DNA from: Rattus norvegicus
Lineage: Eukaryota; Chordata; Mammalia; Rodentia; Muridae
Direction: 5' to 3'
NCBI RefSeq assembly: GCF_036323735.1
Contig: NC_086024.1
Span: 137,279,053-137,343,052, forward strand
Length of the DNA: 64,000 nucleotides
Shown here: one piece after another, positions 23,281-35,279 of the stretch
Layout of the letters: the number at the start of each line of letters is the position of its first letter
How positions within the stretch are numbered: the first letter of the stretch is position 1
Position numbers and translations under genes: made by a program
Notes under the pieces: generated by a model
Databases searched by the model: none
Told to the model about the DNA's origin: nothing
Seen by the model: only the letters and a program-made list of their open reading frames with translations

Positions 23281-23661
23281 AGGAGAGAGAGGAGAGAGAG
23301 GGGGAGAAAGAGGGGTGAGAGAGGAGAGAGGAGAGAGGGGGAAAGAAGGGGGAGAGAGGAGAGAGGAGAGAGGAGAGAGAGAGGAGAGAGAGGAGAGAGG
23401 AGAGAGGGGAAAAGAAGGGTGAGAGAGGAGAGAGGAAAGAGGAGAGAGAGGAGAGAGGAGAGGGGGAAAGAGGGGAGAGAGAGGAGAGAGAGGAGAGAGG
23501 AGAGAGAAACGGGGGAGAGAGAGGAGAGTGAGGAGAGAGAGGAGAGAGAGAAGAGAGAGGAGAGAGAGAGGAGAGAGGAGAGAGAGAAGAGAGAGGAGAG
23601 AGAGAAGAGAGAGTGGGAGATAGAGAGGAGAGAGGGGAGAGAGAGAAAGGAGAGAGGAAAG

Positions 23662-23697
<36 letters not shown>

Positions 23698-23698
23698 G
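23281..23698. repeat. (GA)n/(GGA)n homopurine tract
   Basis: About 418 nt of nearly pure purine on the plus strand built from GAGAGAGG, GGGGAAAG and GAGAGAGAA units. It gives spurious open frames of 167-218 codons on both strands. Confidence 0.95.
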
Positions 23699-25018
23699 CA
23701 CTCGATTGGAAAGCATTAGCCAGACATCCAAGGAGCCGGACACACCGCACTAAACACCAAAGACGGAGCCCACCAGGAAAGTCTGAAAGCACACAGAGCG
23801 AAGCAATTCACAGACAAAGGGACCCAGTGAGGCTGCCCAGGAGCCTCTTAAGAAGCGGTGGGAGCCAGATGGCCACCGGATGACATGCTCAAAGTGTTAA
23901 AAGAAAAATCTGTCAACTCGGAATCTTCCAGGCAGCTCATCGCTGAGTTGAAGGTGAGACGAAGCCGACCTGTTGCCAGGGAAGCCGCCTTCTCAGAGAG
24001 ACGCGGCGGGGAGCGCTTCGGAGTGCAGGCAACACAGCAGCTAGTGCACACGAATGAAGAAATCTAATTATGCAAATTATTGTGAGAATTTTGAAGATTT
24101 TGGATGGTTTTGGATTAAAGACACTTAACTGATAAAGTCTGTGCGAATATTCCAAAATCTGAAAGACCCGCGGACTGATACTGCTGCTCTCACGCATTCT
24201 AAGTAAGGGGCGACACCTGTATCCAGAGGATGTCAATAAAATACCACCCCCAGTAGCAGTGGGATGTGCATCCTTTCACCACCAACCCCCCCAAATGCAT
24301 ACAACTCTTCAGGCTGGCTAAACGCTGGATAAGAACACAGAGTTCAACACGTTTGAAAAGCTTTAGTGACTTCAAGTGACTCTACAGTGGAAATTCAACT
24401 AGAAATCGACGCTAAAAGGAAATATAAGGCTCACAGATTCTAGAAATTAAACAAAACATTCCTAAATACCAGGACACCAAAGAGGAAAACTCTGCCCAAA
24501 AGTCAGAGCGTTCATTCACAGGAAGGAAAACGGAAAACCCAGCCCCCAGGAGCTGACGTAAGAACACTGGGAAACGTGTAGCTGCAGGAAGAGAAGATCG
24601 CAAACCAATAACCTGCTCCTCCACCTTGAAACACCAGGAAAGAGGAGCAAAGCAATCCCAGAGCAAACAGAAGGAAGGCGGCAACAAAAAAAACGGGAGA
24701 GGAGACACGGAGAGAACAACACGGGAGAAGTCAACACCGAAAGTCTCACCCCTGTGAACACAAGCCAGGCTCTTTGAAAAAATGAACAAAGGTAATAAAA
24801 TCTGTGCAGACCAAGGAAAGGAGAGGCTCGAACCACTGAAACCTCTGTGAGCGTTGGCCTTGAAAGGAATATTATGAACCAATGGCGCAGAGAACTTGGG
24901 GCGGTGGGCGCGCTCACCGGAAGAGAAAACTAACAAGACCTGGTTCAAGAAGAACAAGGAAAACCTTGTCAGACTTATAACAAGAGATTGAATTAGATGT
25001 GTAAAACAATAACAGACC

Positions 25019-25745
25019 GTGGCCAGGCTTGGTGGCACACGTCTTTAATCAGAGCACTTGGGAAGCAGAAAGAAGCGGGTCACTGTTGAGGGCAGGCTAG
25101 TCAACATCTCACTAGTTTCGGTTCCATTGAGCCATAGGAACTAGGGCTAATTTATCTCAGCAGCTCCAGGCTATCCCCAAGTACTCTCTGACTCAGGCTA
25201 ACCAGGCTGTCCTCGAGCCGTTCCAGCGAGGCACCTTGCCACACTGCTATCTAGTGTTAGTTCCAACACCTGTGGGGCCATATGGTACTAACCATAATTT
25301 ATCTCTGGTTAGTATCTCTCCCGGTGCGAGCCGCAAACTCTCTGGTTCCCTGGTAAAATCAGGACTCTAGAAGTCGAGCATTGGCTGGCCCACGGCTCCC
25401 TGCCACGAACTCTGCTCATGCTCCCAAAAACCTGGAGAAATCATGACTCAATAAACTGTAATTTATCAATCAGATTTATATGTTAAATTCTCAATCCACA
25501 ATACATCTCACAATGGACTCACAACCAATTGATAAGGATCTAAACCGCCCACCTAGATAGGATAAATTTGCCTACAGAAATCCAGCCCAGCCTCCTTGGC
25601 AATTCAAAACCACCGGGATCTGGGTCATCCTTCTCCGTCTCCATCTTGCTTCTCCTTTCTTTTTCCCCCTTCTCTCCCGACTTACAAAAGCTTTTCAGGG
25701 TTACATAAAGAGCCCCATCTCAAAAACCAAACAACAACAACAAAG
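25019..25745 (+). mobile_element. B1 SINE split by an inserted sequence
   Basis: The left half 'ggccaggcttggtggcacac' through 'gaagcagaaagaagcgggtc' and 'gagggcaggctagtcaacat' lies at 25020-25110. The right half 'cagggttacataaagagccc' plus 'catctcaaaaaccaaacaac' begins near 25696. About 580 bp separates the halves. Confidence 0.62.
25113..25695 (+). mobile_element. Candidate LTR inserted in B1
   Basis: About 580 bp of non-B1 sequence with an AATAAA at about 25450 ('actcaataaactgtaa'). The size and interruption of a B1 point to a solo LTR. Family is not recognised, ends are approximate, and no clean target duplication was found. Confidence 0.38.
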
Positions 25746-27156
25746 ATACCCACATTCTAGAAAGAGCATCCCAGATCCTGGATCCACTGGGAAAGGATGG
25801 CAACAGGTGTTCAAAAGAGTAGTCAATCTTCCCTACCATCATCTAAACACTGACAGAGGAAGGCTCCCTTGCTCGCTGGATCAAGCTAGAACTAAGCCTG
25901 TAAGGAAAACCTGACCAAGGAGTCACTAGGAAGAAAAACAAGAATCACCAGTGAATTACCTTGTAAATATAAACAAAAAATTAAAAAAGCCAAACCACCA
26001 GACAATTCTAGCAACGTATCAGAAGGATCCTGTACCATGACCAAAGCGAGCTCACCCTAGGAAAGCCAGGCTGTTCATCAAGAGACACACCACGGGGATA
26101 GAATAAAGGAGAAATGTGTGCGATTGTTTAAATAGACACAGAGAGGTAGTTTTTAAAAAATCATTCAGTTCTAGGGATAATAGGAAACTTGACATCTAAT
26201 GAAGGCATCTAAAAGAAGTGATCGCTAACTTCTTGCCTCCCTCCCTGAGATCAGCCTGGACGGTACAGCCTGGGAATCAGCGGGGAAAAGAGATGGAAGG
26301 CGCCCAGGCCGGAAAATAACAAGTCAGACATCTCTGTTTCCTTGCGATATTATCCTACACACAGGAAGTCCCGAGGAATCTGCACTGAGGGAAGTCTATC
26401 AGAACGGCCTGCGAGCCACGGGAGGCTGTGAGCTGCACAAAAAGCGATAGGCACCGTGAACATTAAATTAAGGGAAATTTTCATTTATAACAGCATCAAA
26501 AAATAAAACACTTAGATAAAAATGTAAAAAAAAATGTAGAAAGGGAGGATGAGAGGTGCGTGCTGGGAATCAGAGACACGGTTGAGAGGAATGGAAGAGA
26601 GTCAGAGCTAATGCAGGAAGCACATGCTCCTCCTAGCTCAGACACGTAGGCTGTTAGGACCCTGTACCCCTCAGACTGGTCTACAAATCCAACAGGACCC
26701 CCTGGCCACCACCCAGCTGGCTTCACCGCCTTGCTGATTCTAATGTCCCTGTGAAATCAATCTCAGGGAATCAGAATAGCAGGGAGGGGCTGCACCCAAA
26801 AGGAAGAATAAGATGGGAAGACGAGATTTCCAGTTCGGAATCTTAGTGTAAAAATGCAACGGTTGGTGCACCGTGCGTGGTCAGATCCATGGGATGTAAC
26901 TGAGGAGCCAAAATTTAAGCTCTCCAGCCAGAGTCAGTTGGATTCCAGCAGGGTACCAACACAGTGAGGCAGAGGCAGGGGCATCGGCATGGGAGTCAAG
27001 ATAGTGAGCGGTGTGTCCACATGGCAGAATGGGTAGGAGGCGCTAACTCTCCCTGAGCTCCAGAGCGAAGTGCAGATGAGAGACCTGAACACAGGAGATA
27101 AAGCTGTAATGGAATAAATCATCTTGACCTTGGGGGTAGACAGTCGCTTCTTTGTA

Positions 27157-27500
27157 TTTTTTTTTAATTTTTTTAATAGTATAGAATAGAGTTTATTCAG
27201 GGCATGGGGAGGGGAGTTAAGAGGGTAGTGTGTGTGTGTGGGAGAGAGAAAGAGAGACAGAGAGACAGAGAGACAGAGAGACAGAGACAGACAGAGACAG
27301 AGACAGAGAGACAGGGGGAAAGAGAAACAGAGAGAGAGAGAAGTAGAGAAGAGGAGGAGTAGAGGCCGCTGGCCATGAGCACATGGAGAGAGGGGGGAAA
27401 GGGAATGGGGACTGAAGGGGCAAAGGAGGAAGAGGTCAAGAGCAAGAGAGAAAGAGAGCAAGAAGGCGACAGAGCTCTCTTAGATATGACGCCAAGGGCA
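27157..27500 (-). mobile_element. LTR-derived, polyadenylated retrocopy, antisense
   Basis: On the minus strand: pyrimidine-rich sequence, the shared 'tgtgctcatggccagc' module, a (TCTCTG)n expansion (27236-27345 on plus), then AATAAA (TTTATT at 27192-27197) followed about 17 nt later by an A-rich tail (27157-27175). The signal-then-A-tail order looks like a copied polyadenylated RNA. No TATA box or U5 is visible. Confidence 0.5.
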
Positions 27501-28200
27501 CGAGCCACAAAGGAGAAGTGGATGAACTATGTCAGAGTTTAAAGTTACATGCCATTCCACAATGGAATAGGAGGGGAGGGGTAGAGAAAGAGAGAGAGGA
27601 AAGCCTGGCCCCACAAACCAGGAGAAAATACCTACAGGCCAGCGGTGCGGCGAAGCACTTGTATTACACACGTGTGCAACACACTCATTCCTAACCCAAT
27701 GGCAAAAGACAGATAACACAATTTAAAGGTGGTCAGAGGGCTCGAGCAGACATTTCTCCCAAGAAAATAGACAAACAGCACGCATACGAAATGCTGTTCC
27801 TTCTGCGCCATTACTCACTGGGGAGCCATGAATCAGACTCACAAGGAGGCTCCATGCCACACTACCAGCCCTGGCTGAACTCAGCCAGGCAGCCCAGACA
27901 GCCTGAGAACAGCAGGTACGTCGGAGGAGCAGAGAGGCCGAACCCCCAGGGCACGGTGGTGAGGTCCACCACGTGACCCGATAATCCCACTCCTAAGTGC
28001 TCAAGAGAAGAAACGCTTACCAGCTCACTGACCGGTAAAGTCTCATTGCTGCTCCTTCCTCAAGAAGGTTTACATGGAAACAGCCAAATTTTTCATCCAT
28101 GGATTCCCGCCCCCCGGGCTGGAAGTAGAAGATATTATGTCTATGCAATGGAGACTGTGTGGCAGTCAGAAAGAGAGGGTTATCCTGCTGTACTTGAGAG

Positions 28201-28558
28201 TGAGCCTGCCTCGTTCCTGTGCTGAGAGGGGAGCCAGAGGGAAAAGGAGGCTTCAGAGTGCTCTGGTGGGGAGGAATGGGAGAGAGCACAATAGACAGGT
28301 CTCCTTTATGAATGACACAAGTAATTATGGTCTTCATGCAATCTTGTGGAGGTCACAAAGCACATCGGTGTGTGTGCTTTAAATGGTTACAGCACATGGC
28401 ATATACATCGGATCTTAGTTACACTGTTTTTCAGTCAGCACGGCCGAAGTCTAATGCACCTTTGTAATCGTACAAATAATTCCGAAGTTATTTTGAAAAT
28501 TCTAGAATGTGGGGAAGAACAAAAGAATTCTGGGATAATTTATGAGGCTAGGGAAATG

Positions 28559-28560
<2 letters not shown>
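28201..28560. other. Single-copy sequence, AT-rich in part
   Basis: The first 120 bp are GA-rich and may be L1 3'-UTR. The 28400-28520 part is AT-rich. Nothing else recognised. Confidence 0.35.

Positions 28561-28605
<45 letters not shown>
28561..28605. repeat. (CA)n microsatellite
   Basis: About 22 uninterrupted CA units ending 'cacacgtgtg', a short palindrome. Confidence 0.95.
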
Positions 28606-28608
<3 letters not shown>

Positions 28609-28779
28609 TGGGACTATGAAAGGCACTCTGGTTTCCGGTTGAGGAAGCTTGAGACCCCAGTAACCCTGAAGGGATGGTAGGCGTTCCTCCTGACTCCCAG
28701 GAAACCAGACCTGTCCCTAGCCCTCATCCCTCCATAGATTGGTGGCCATCAGTCACATAAAGGCAATGCCCCAAGCCCC

Positions 28780-29460
28780 TCCACAAGTAGAGGACATGAC
28801 CACAAGTCACGTAGGCTCAAGACAGAACTCCATTATTATGAGGTACCTAAAGGCCTGGAAACTTAGCCAATAAGTTTCCCTTCCCAGACATCCCTCCCTG
28901 CAAAAGGTATTTAACCTCAGGCCCACTCTGAGAATGGGGGTACAGTTTTACTCGTCCACCTTCCACCATGACAACAAACTCCTTGAAACCACGGACTGCC
29001 TCTTTTCATGGGAGCCACAGAGGTCATTGCCTACATAGCTGCAGTCTAATCTCCTGTAGAGGGCTTCCCTGTGCTTCCAGCCGTGGCAGCCACCAAGCTC
29101 AAGCCCACCTCCATCTAGCCAAGGAATATTCCCCATGAGACCAGCCAGAGTGCCCCCCTTCCCCCTCAGCCCCTGACTAGATCCAGCCCTGAGGACCCCC
29201 CATTCCATTCTTACCTCTTCCAAGGCATCTCAGCGGCACCTGGATGCCCAAGAGCCTGAGAACCTGATGGCTCTGGCCTCCTGGAAGGTCCCAGGGACCC
29301 CCAAGCCAGCTCTGGCTGTGCCCCACCCGTGCCTCAGACCACGCTTCCTTCCCACAGCCTGACACCCGCCCAGCAGCAGTGTGGGGAGCGTGGTCAACCT
29401 CCGGCATCCTGCCTCCATGAGCGGCCCAAGCCAGGAGCAGACGAGGATGTGATTAATCCT
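28780..29460 (+). other. GC-rich block, possible LTR
   Basis: A TATA-like 'aaaaggtatttaacctc' near 28901 is followed by about 500 bp of C-rich sequence with few repeats. It gave me an impression of an ERV LTR/leader, but I could not identify ends or a polyadenylation signal. No coding region supported. Confidence 0.25.
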
Positions 29461-29659
29461 ACACATATGCATACATATTTACATGTAGTTATATATAATT
29501 AGACGAGAACAGAAAAAGAGAACTATAAGTCAAATTGTTTATACAAAAAGTAAAGAAGAATTTTTAAAGGCTCAAACAAAAGCGTCGAGTAGAACCCAGA
29601 GATATAAGCGGTAATGTAGGGGTGGTTCTGTACCTGGAGACACGGCTTCTTAATTTCCT

Positions 29660-29962
29660 GTGTCTAATCGTATTGGTTACTTTTCTCATTGATCTGATGA
29701 AATAGCCAGAAGATGCAAGTTAAGGGAGGGAGGGATAAATTTGACTCACTGCTCCAGAGGGTCAAGGCCATGAGGGCATGACGGACCTCTCAGAAATTAG
29801 AGAGGGCCCACAAGGCTTGGCCTTAGTAACTAACCCACTCTCTCCAGCTAGGGCCCACCTTTTAAAGGATCCACAACCTCCCAACAGGGTCCCACCAGCT
29901 AGAGACCAAAGATTCAAACACACCAACCTGTGGAGAATGTTTTACACCCAAACCGTAGCTAC
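29660..29962 (-). mobile_element. MaLR-like LTR, antisense
   Basis: Plus-strand order 'ttggttacttttctcattga', 'ctccagctagggcccacctt', 'tccacaacctcccaacaggg', 'tacacccaaaccgtag' is the reverse of the typical 'tggtttg...aggaggtggagcc...agtaactaata' MaLR layout. Confidence 0.58.
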
Positions 29963-30317
29963 CTGTTGTTTGAGCCATCCATCGATACGGAAAAGGCCTT
30001 TGACGAAACTCCCGCTGCAGTCATTTCCACAAAACATCGTGACTCAAATAGTAGTGACATGACTGCTGAATTAGGGCCTTTGGAGCCCAGGGATGTACCT
30101 CAGGCTTGCACATCTACCTCCTCATGTCCACCTTGCTTGTGTCACCTGAGTCCTGCTTGTGGGCCTTTGTGGCACTGGGAGATAAGCTGAAAGGGGACAA
30201 AGCAGGCAGGTCCTGGGTCCTGTTAGTTTCCTGTCTCTGTGGCCTGCCATCACAGAGCCACGGCTTTTGTGAGAAGCCTGTGTGGGGTTCTGCTGCAGGG
30301 ACTCCACAGTGACGCAG

Positions 30318-30338
30318 ACACACAACACACACACACAC

Positions 30339-30371
<33 letters not shown>
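30318..30371. repeat. (CA)n microsatellite
   Basis: CA repeat with one 'tta' interruption near 30339. Confidence 0.93.
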
Positions 30372-31493
30372 ATCACCTGGCACTTCCACTTTGGGGTTAT
30401 CCTGGAGGATTGGGGACTTAGAACTGGGGTCATGCAGACCTTGCCTTGCTCCCTGTAGGAGGAAGGTGCCTGCAATCTGACCCCCTGGGCACTGCCTCCT
30501 CCTACCAGCTCTACAAAAGGGAGTCACCAGCTGCCTTTAGAGAATGCATATCCAGAAACAAAATTCCACTCACAGAACACTGAGCTACCCCAGTGCAAAT
30601 CAGAATTAGTCAGGGACACCACGGATACGATTTAACCCACTGATCAGGCTTCTGGTGGGCACGGAGAGATGAGAAAACAAAACATGAAATTTGGAGGCCA
30701 CGAAATTAGTATGTTTTTTCCCCCTCTTTATTGTTTTGTGGTGTTTGGAACCATCAAACTCAGAGCCTGACACATTCCAGGAAAGCACATTGCTACTAAG
30801 CTGCACCCAGACCTCAAAGGCTTGGTTTCTTACAAATCCAGTTATTGTATTTAAAATTAGAATTAATAAGAAAGTATGGTAGGCTGAGAGTGTGTCATAT
30901 AATTATACAGAAATCAATAGATCATCTGTTTCAAATAATAAAAATGGAAAATGAGTATGGAGAAAATCATAAACTACTGGGGGATGATTGACAGGTATGG
31001 AACCCTGGGCCCGGCCCCTGTCTGTGTTGGAAGTCTCCCCAGTGTTCCCACTGTGTTCTGCAGGTCCACACCCACCCCTTAGCCAATGGGAAGGAATCAA
31101 GGCTAGGAAAGGGCTCTCTCTCTCCCTCTCCCTCCCCTCCTGTGCCTGTAGGTTTCCCAGCATTCCCTCTGACAGCATCTGGGGATCCTTGGTAGTTGCA
31201 ACTCTCAGTCAAAGCCTGTTTCTCCTTGACCCCTGGCTGAGCTGAGGAGCTCTGCCCATGGTTGTAACCCCTCTAGCCCAGCTTGGAGCAGAAGTGACCT
31301 CTTGCTCTGAGCCTCATCACCGGAGATTGTCCTCCCTTCTCCCAACCTATCAGCAGCCCCTGCATTGAATTCCCTCTGCTTGAGTAACCTGGGTGGCATG
31401 TGGTTTCCAGGTAACCGCCCAGCTGACACAGTTATAATGAAGAAAATGAGGAAAGCTGATTGAAGAAATCTAGAAATACGTAAGGTCTTCCTG

Positions 31494-31495
<2 letters not shown>
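30372..31495. other. Single-copy sequence, no supported gene
   Basis: 30680-30960 is AT-rich and repeat-free and could be conserved, but motif evidence is thin. No exon recognised. Confidence 0.35.

Positions 31496-31524
<29 letters not shown>
31496..31524. repeat. Poly(A) tract
   Basis: 29 consecutive A. The upstream sequence is not a recognised SINE. Confidence 0.85.
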
Positions 31525-31528
<4 letters not shown>

Positions 31529-31833
31529 CCAGCATCCCTGCTTCAAAGTCCATCATAGCCCTGCAGAATCCCAACAGAGCTCACAGAGGGAGGGTCCTCA
31601 GGAGGCAGTAGCCCAGGCTGAGCAGGGAGAGCTGACAAAGCAGAGAGAAGCTTGGGCCAGGTGTGGGATGGGCTGGAAGGCTGGAGATGAGCTTGGGACA
31701 GGCAGGAAGTTGATACTGCACCGCAGGCTTCATTCTATTAATAAGGTGACAATGGCTACCTCCCTCCAACAGAAATAAAAGCAGGACCACTCATGTCTTT
31801 AAAATGAACTCTAAGTAGACTTTAAGATTTGCA

Positions 31834-31880
31834 TAAAATAAAATAAAATAAAATAAAATAAAATAAAATATAAAATAAAT
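31834..31880. repeat. (AAAAT)n pentanucleotide
   Basis: About eight AAAAT units with one interruption, just before a B3 head. Confidence 0.9.
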
Positions 31881-31881
31881 T

Positions 31882-32024
31882 AGGGGCTCATGAGTAAAAA
31901 GCAAAAGACCTGAGTTTGCTTCCCAGCAACCACACCGAGTGGCTCACAACTGCCTCTAACTCCAGCTCCCGGAGATCCAACACTTCTAGGCTCGGTGGGC
32001 ACCAGCACTCACCTGCACATCACA
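31882..32024 (+). mobile_element. B3 SINE, sense, CA-rich tail
   Basis: 'gacctgagtttgcttcccag', 'caaccacaccgagtggctca' and 'ctctaactccagctcccgga' follow the B3 order. The first part of the head is eroded. It runs into the CA array. Confidence 0.65.
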
Positions 32025-32517
32025 CAAACGCACACACACATAACACACACACACACACACACAAACACACACAAGCACACATACACACATATACACACAC
32101 ATACACACACTCACCACACACACACGCACACACATACACACACAAACACACATACACACATATACACACATACACACACTCACCACACACACAAACACAC
32201 ACACATACACACACAAACACACACACATACACACATACACACACATACACACATACACACATACACACATACACACACACCACACACACACCACACACAC
32301 AAAAAAACAAACACACACATACACACACACCACACACACAAATACCACACACACACATATATACACACACACATGCATACGCACATAACACACACCACAC
32401 AGTCGCACGCACGCGCACACACATACACACACACAAACACACACACCACACATACACAAACACACACACAACACACACACACAAACACACACACACGAAC
32501 ACACACACACACACAAC
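32025..32517. repeat. CA-rich array of about 0.5 kb
   Basis: CA with CATA, CAAA and CACC variants. A block of about 70 bp including 'tatacacacacatacaca' and 'ctcaccacacac' is repeated (variants at 32111 and 32180). Both strands have long spurious frames. Confidence 0.93.
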
Positions 32518-32533
32518 TAAGAATAATAGTAAT

Positions 32534-32758
32534 GGCTGGAGAGGTGGCTCGGGGGTTGAGAGCACCGGCTGACCTTTCAGAGGACCCAGGTTCGGTTCCC
32601 AGCACCCACATGGCCGCTCACAACTCTCCATAACTCCATTCTGAGGGGAGTCAACCTCCTCTTCTTACTTCCTCAGGCACCAGTATGCAGATGGCGCACA
32701 GACAGAGAGGGGAAAACAGCCGTGCACATAAAATGAGATGAGTAAATCTTTTTTTAAA
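32534..32758 (+). mobile_element. B3 SINE, sense
   Basis: 'ggctggagaggtggctcggg' head, 'cggttcccagcacccacatg', 'ataactccattctgagggga', 'cataaaatgagatgagtaaa' tail. Good full-length match to the B3 plan. Confidence 0.78.
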
Positions 32759-33371
32759 AGGACAGTAATGATAAAACTTCAAACACTGCGAGAAGACCTG
32801 GGGTCGCACATATGGCATCAGCGCAAGAGCTCGGAGTCTCCGGTAACTGGGAAAGTACAGGTGGGTGAGGGAGGGGCTTGCTCTGGAAACCCACCCTGGC
32901 AAACTGACAAGACTGCTACACTGCCCTGGGGGGAGGGGCCAGCATGGATGCTGGCGTGGAAATGGGCCTCTCAGTGATCCTAGAGAGCAGCGTTCCAGCA
33001 CCATCTGAAGAAAAGCCATCTTGGCTCACAAAACCCCAGGTCCTAGGCTCTTCCTTGTGCTCGGCTGCTAGAGAAGCACCCGGCCTGCAAGTCTGCACAG
33101 ATGGCATTCCCTGCCCACAGTCCTGGAGGCCTGAGGTCCCCAGGCATGGCCACTCACCTTCCTGCCTTCTTCTTGAGTCTCACGGGGTCATCTCTCTAGG
33201 TATGTCTTTGTGCTGATCTCCTCCTTCTGTTAAGGACATCAGTTCAGTGGACTGGGGCACCCTAGTGGTTTTATTTTACTGCCGTTACCTCTTTAAAGGT
33301 CCTTGGTCTAATACAGTCATGTGCTAAGGCCCTGGGGTTTGGACTTCAACCGATGATCTGAAGGTTGATGA
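32759..33371. other. Single-copy sequence, no supported feature
   Basis: No repeat or exon recognised. Confidence 0.4.
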
Positions 33372-33690
33372 TCTTAGTTTTCTTCCCTATTGTGATAAAA
33401 TCCCGGACAAAGCAGCATATGGGAGGAAGGGCTTACTTGGTTCACAGTCCCTGGTTACGCCCATTTTGGAGGGAGCAGGGAACCTATCCATGAACGTTAG
33501 TGCTCAGCACACCTTCTCCTCTCTTACACAGTCCCGGATTCCTTGCCAGGGAATGATGCCACCCACAGGGGGCGGACCTTCTCAGTAGTCAAGGTTCTTC
33601 TCCATAGGCAAACTTGATCCCAACAAGCCTTCACTGCGACTCCTCTTCCAGGTGTTTCTAGATTGACAGTTAAAACCTCACCATCACAGG
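33372..33690 (-). mobile_element. MaLR-like LTR, antisense, diverged
   Basis: 'ttcttccctattgtgataaa', 'ggaggaagggcttacttggt', 'atgatgccacccacaggggg' and 'gattgacagttaaaacctca' follow the antisense MaLR order seen at 8279. Confidence 0.55.
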
Positions 33691-35279
33691 AGGTGACCCA
33701 GCTCAGCTCCTAACAGCCTACAGTCTTGCTTCGGTAGAGAGCAAGCCATTTCGACAGAGAGCAAGCGGCTGATATAGACAGACATAAGAGGTCTGTTTCA
33801 AGCCCTGGCATTTGCTCATGGGAGAAAGAACCTTTAAAACCTAAACCAGGAGACACACGGAGAAGCTGTTTGTTACATGTGGTTAAAGTGAAGGGCACCC
33901 TCATGCTAGGGCGCTGCATGTGCAGAGGGCCCCAGGCTCCCCCAGAGGGGGAGGAACCACGATGATTGCTGACTCAAGAGCTGGAGACCAGAGGAGGTGG
34001 TATTCAGGCTGGGAGGCTGATCTAGGGGAGGGAGGCCTGAGCTGAAGGGCAGAGGGAGGGACAAAAGACAAAGAAACAATGACAGATGAGGAGGGTCCTC
34101 ACCCACCAAGGAAAAGGAGGTCGGAAGCCGGCAGACCACACAGGGGGACAGCACAGACTGCAGCCCACACAGGGGAGGTGCCTGGTGAGCTCTGCACAGT
34201 TCCTGAGATTATACTTTGTAGCCACATAAAACTCCCGAGAGCTACAAGAACACCTAAAAACCTCAGCACAGTAGGTGTGAATGGAAAAGGTTCTCAGTCC
34301 CTCAGTCACCGCACCACACCCACTGGGGTGTGGGAGCAGGAGGTAAAGAGCCTCACAGTGGGGGTTGGGGGGACTCCGGTGTGAACCTGCACTGGAGTCA
34401 GTGTATAGCCCACAACAGTTCAGCAGGGAAGGAAAGGAGAGCTGGCCCACAGGAGAGCGTGGACTCAGACACTCGGGACCGTAAACCACTCACAAAGGCC
34501 ATGCTGCTCCGAATGACACTGTCCTGTAGTGCTGTCTGCAGAGACAGAGGATGAGTGGTGAGCGGGTGGGTAGATGGGGCAGTGTCGGTGGGTGTAGGAG
34601 GAGGGGGTGCTGCTGGGTATAGAGGAGGTGCTGATAAGGACAGAAGGGAACATGGCCAATGGGGTGTTCCCAGCTGGCTCTCTCCTCACCAGGAGCATTT
34701 GGGAGACACCAGCAGCGCCTGTAGGCACACTGTAGCAGCAGCAGAGAGGACCTTAACTGCTGCTACCGGAAGAGATACGTGTGCAGGAAAGCCAGCCTGA
34801 CACTTCCCTGAGGGTCTACAGACGGCCAAAGCTGTGGCTGCTCCCATTTTTTTGGATTCAGCTGAGACTCAGAGTCTCCCTTCTGTCGGGGAAGCATAGA
34901 ATCCCCACTGACGGATTTGGGGCCACAGCATGGGGGAGCCTTCATCTCCTGCCAGGTCAGGGCCCCACATCCTGGGCTGGCTGGCATGCCGGACGTCCCA
35001 GGAAGGATAGACACGTCACTGCCTGGATTGGCCTAAATCTGCCCCCAGCCTCAGCCTCAGGACAGCTGCTGCCCATGCTATGTCTGTGGTCCTCTCTGTT
35101 AAGATGCTTTGTGGTGTAGGCAGCTTTCTCCTCAGGCCCTGGGAAAGGTTGCTGGGATCAGCCTGAAGGCTGGTAATCACCCTCCAGTGAGCCACAGGTG
35201 AGATGCACAGGATCCTGGGAGCTGGGCCACACTCTGCTCACTCCTCAGCAGCGGGCTGGCCTCGGCTCAGGGACCCCAC
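33691..35279. other. Single-copy sequence, no supported gene
   Basis: Frames up to 155 codons on the minus strand (34022-34489) lack recognisable domains. No repeat family recognised. Confidence 0.4.

Larger units (their letters stand above)
23820..28200 (+). mobile_element. Decayed L1, ORF2 to 3' end, with nested insertions
   Basis: In order along the plus strand I recognise 'aaagtgttaaaagaaaaatc', 'tagaaattaaacaaaacatt' with 'aataccaggacaccaaagag', 'ccaggctctttgaaaaaatg', 'cctgtaccatgaccaaagcg' with 'ggctgttcatcaagag', 'tttcatttataacagcatca', 'gagcagacatttctcccaag', and 'ataatcccactcctaagtg' with 'tttttcatccatggattccc'. That is the known order of L1 ORF2 and its 3' part. Every frame is broken by stops and indels, so it is a fossil. 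It hosts a B1 (25.02 kb) and an LTR-derived copy (27.2 kb). Confidence 0.72.

Noticed and set aside
23199..23883. Frames of 197 and 218 codons (Ser/Leu and Arg/Glu rich)
   Set aside because: They are translations of the (GA)n tract and its complement.
24412..25038. 208-codon minus-strand frame
   Set aside because: It is the antisense of a decayed sense L1 ORF2, running into a B1.
31916..32633. Thr/His- and Cys/Val-rich frames of 143-218 codons
   Set aside because: They are translations of the CA-rich array.
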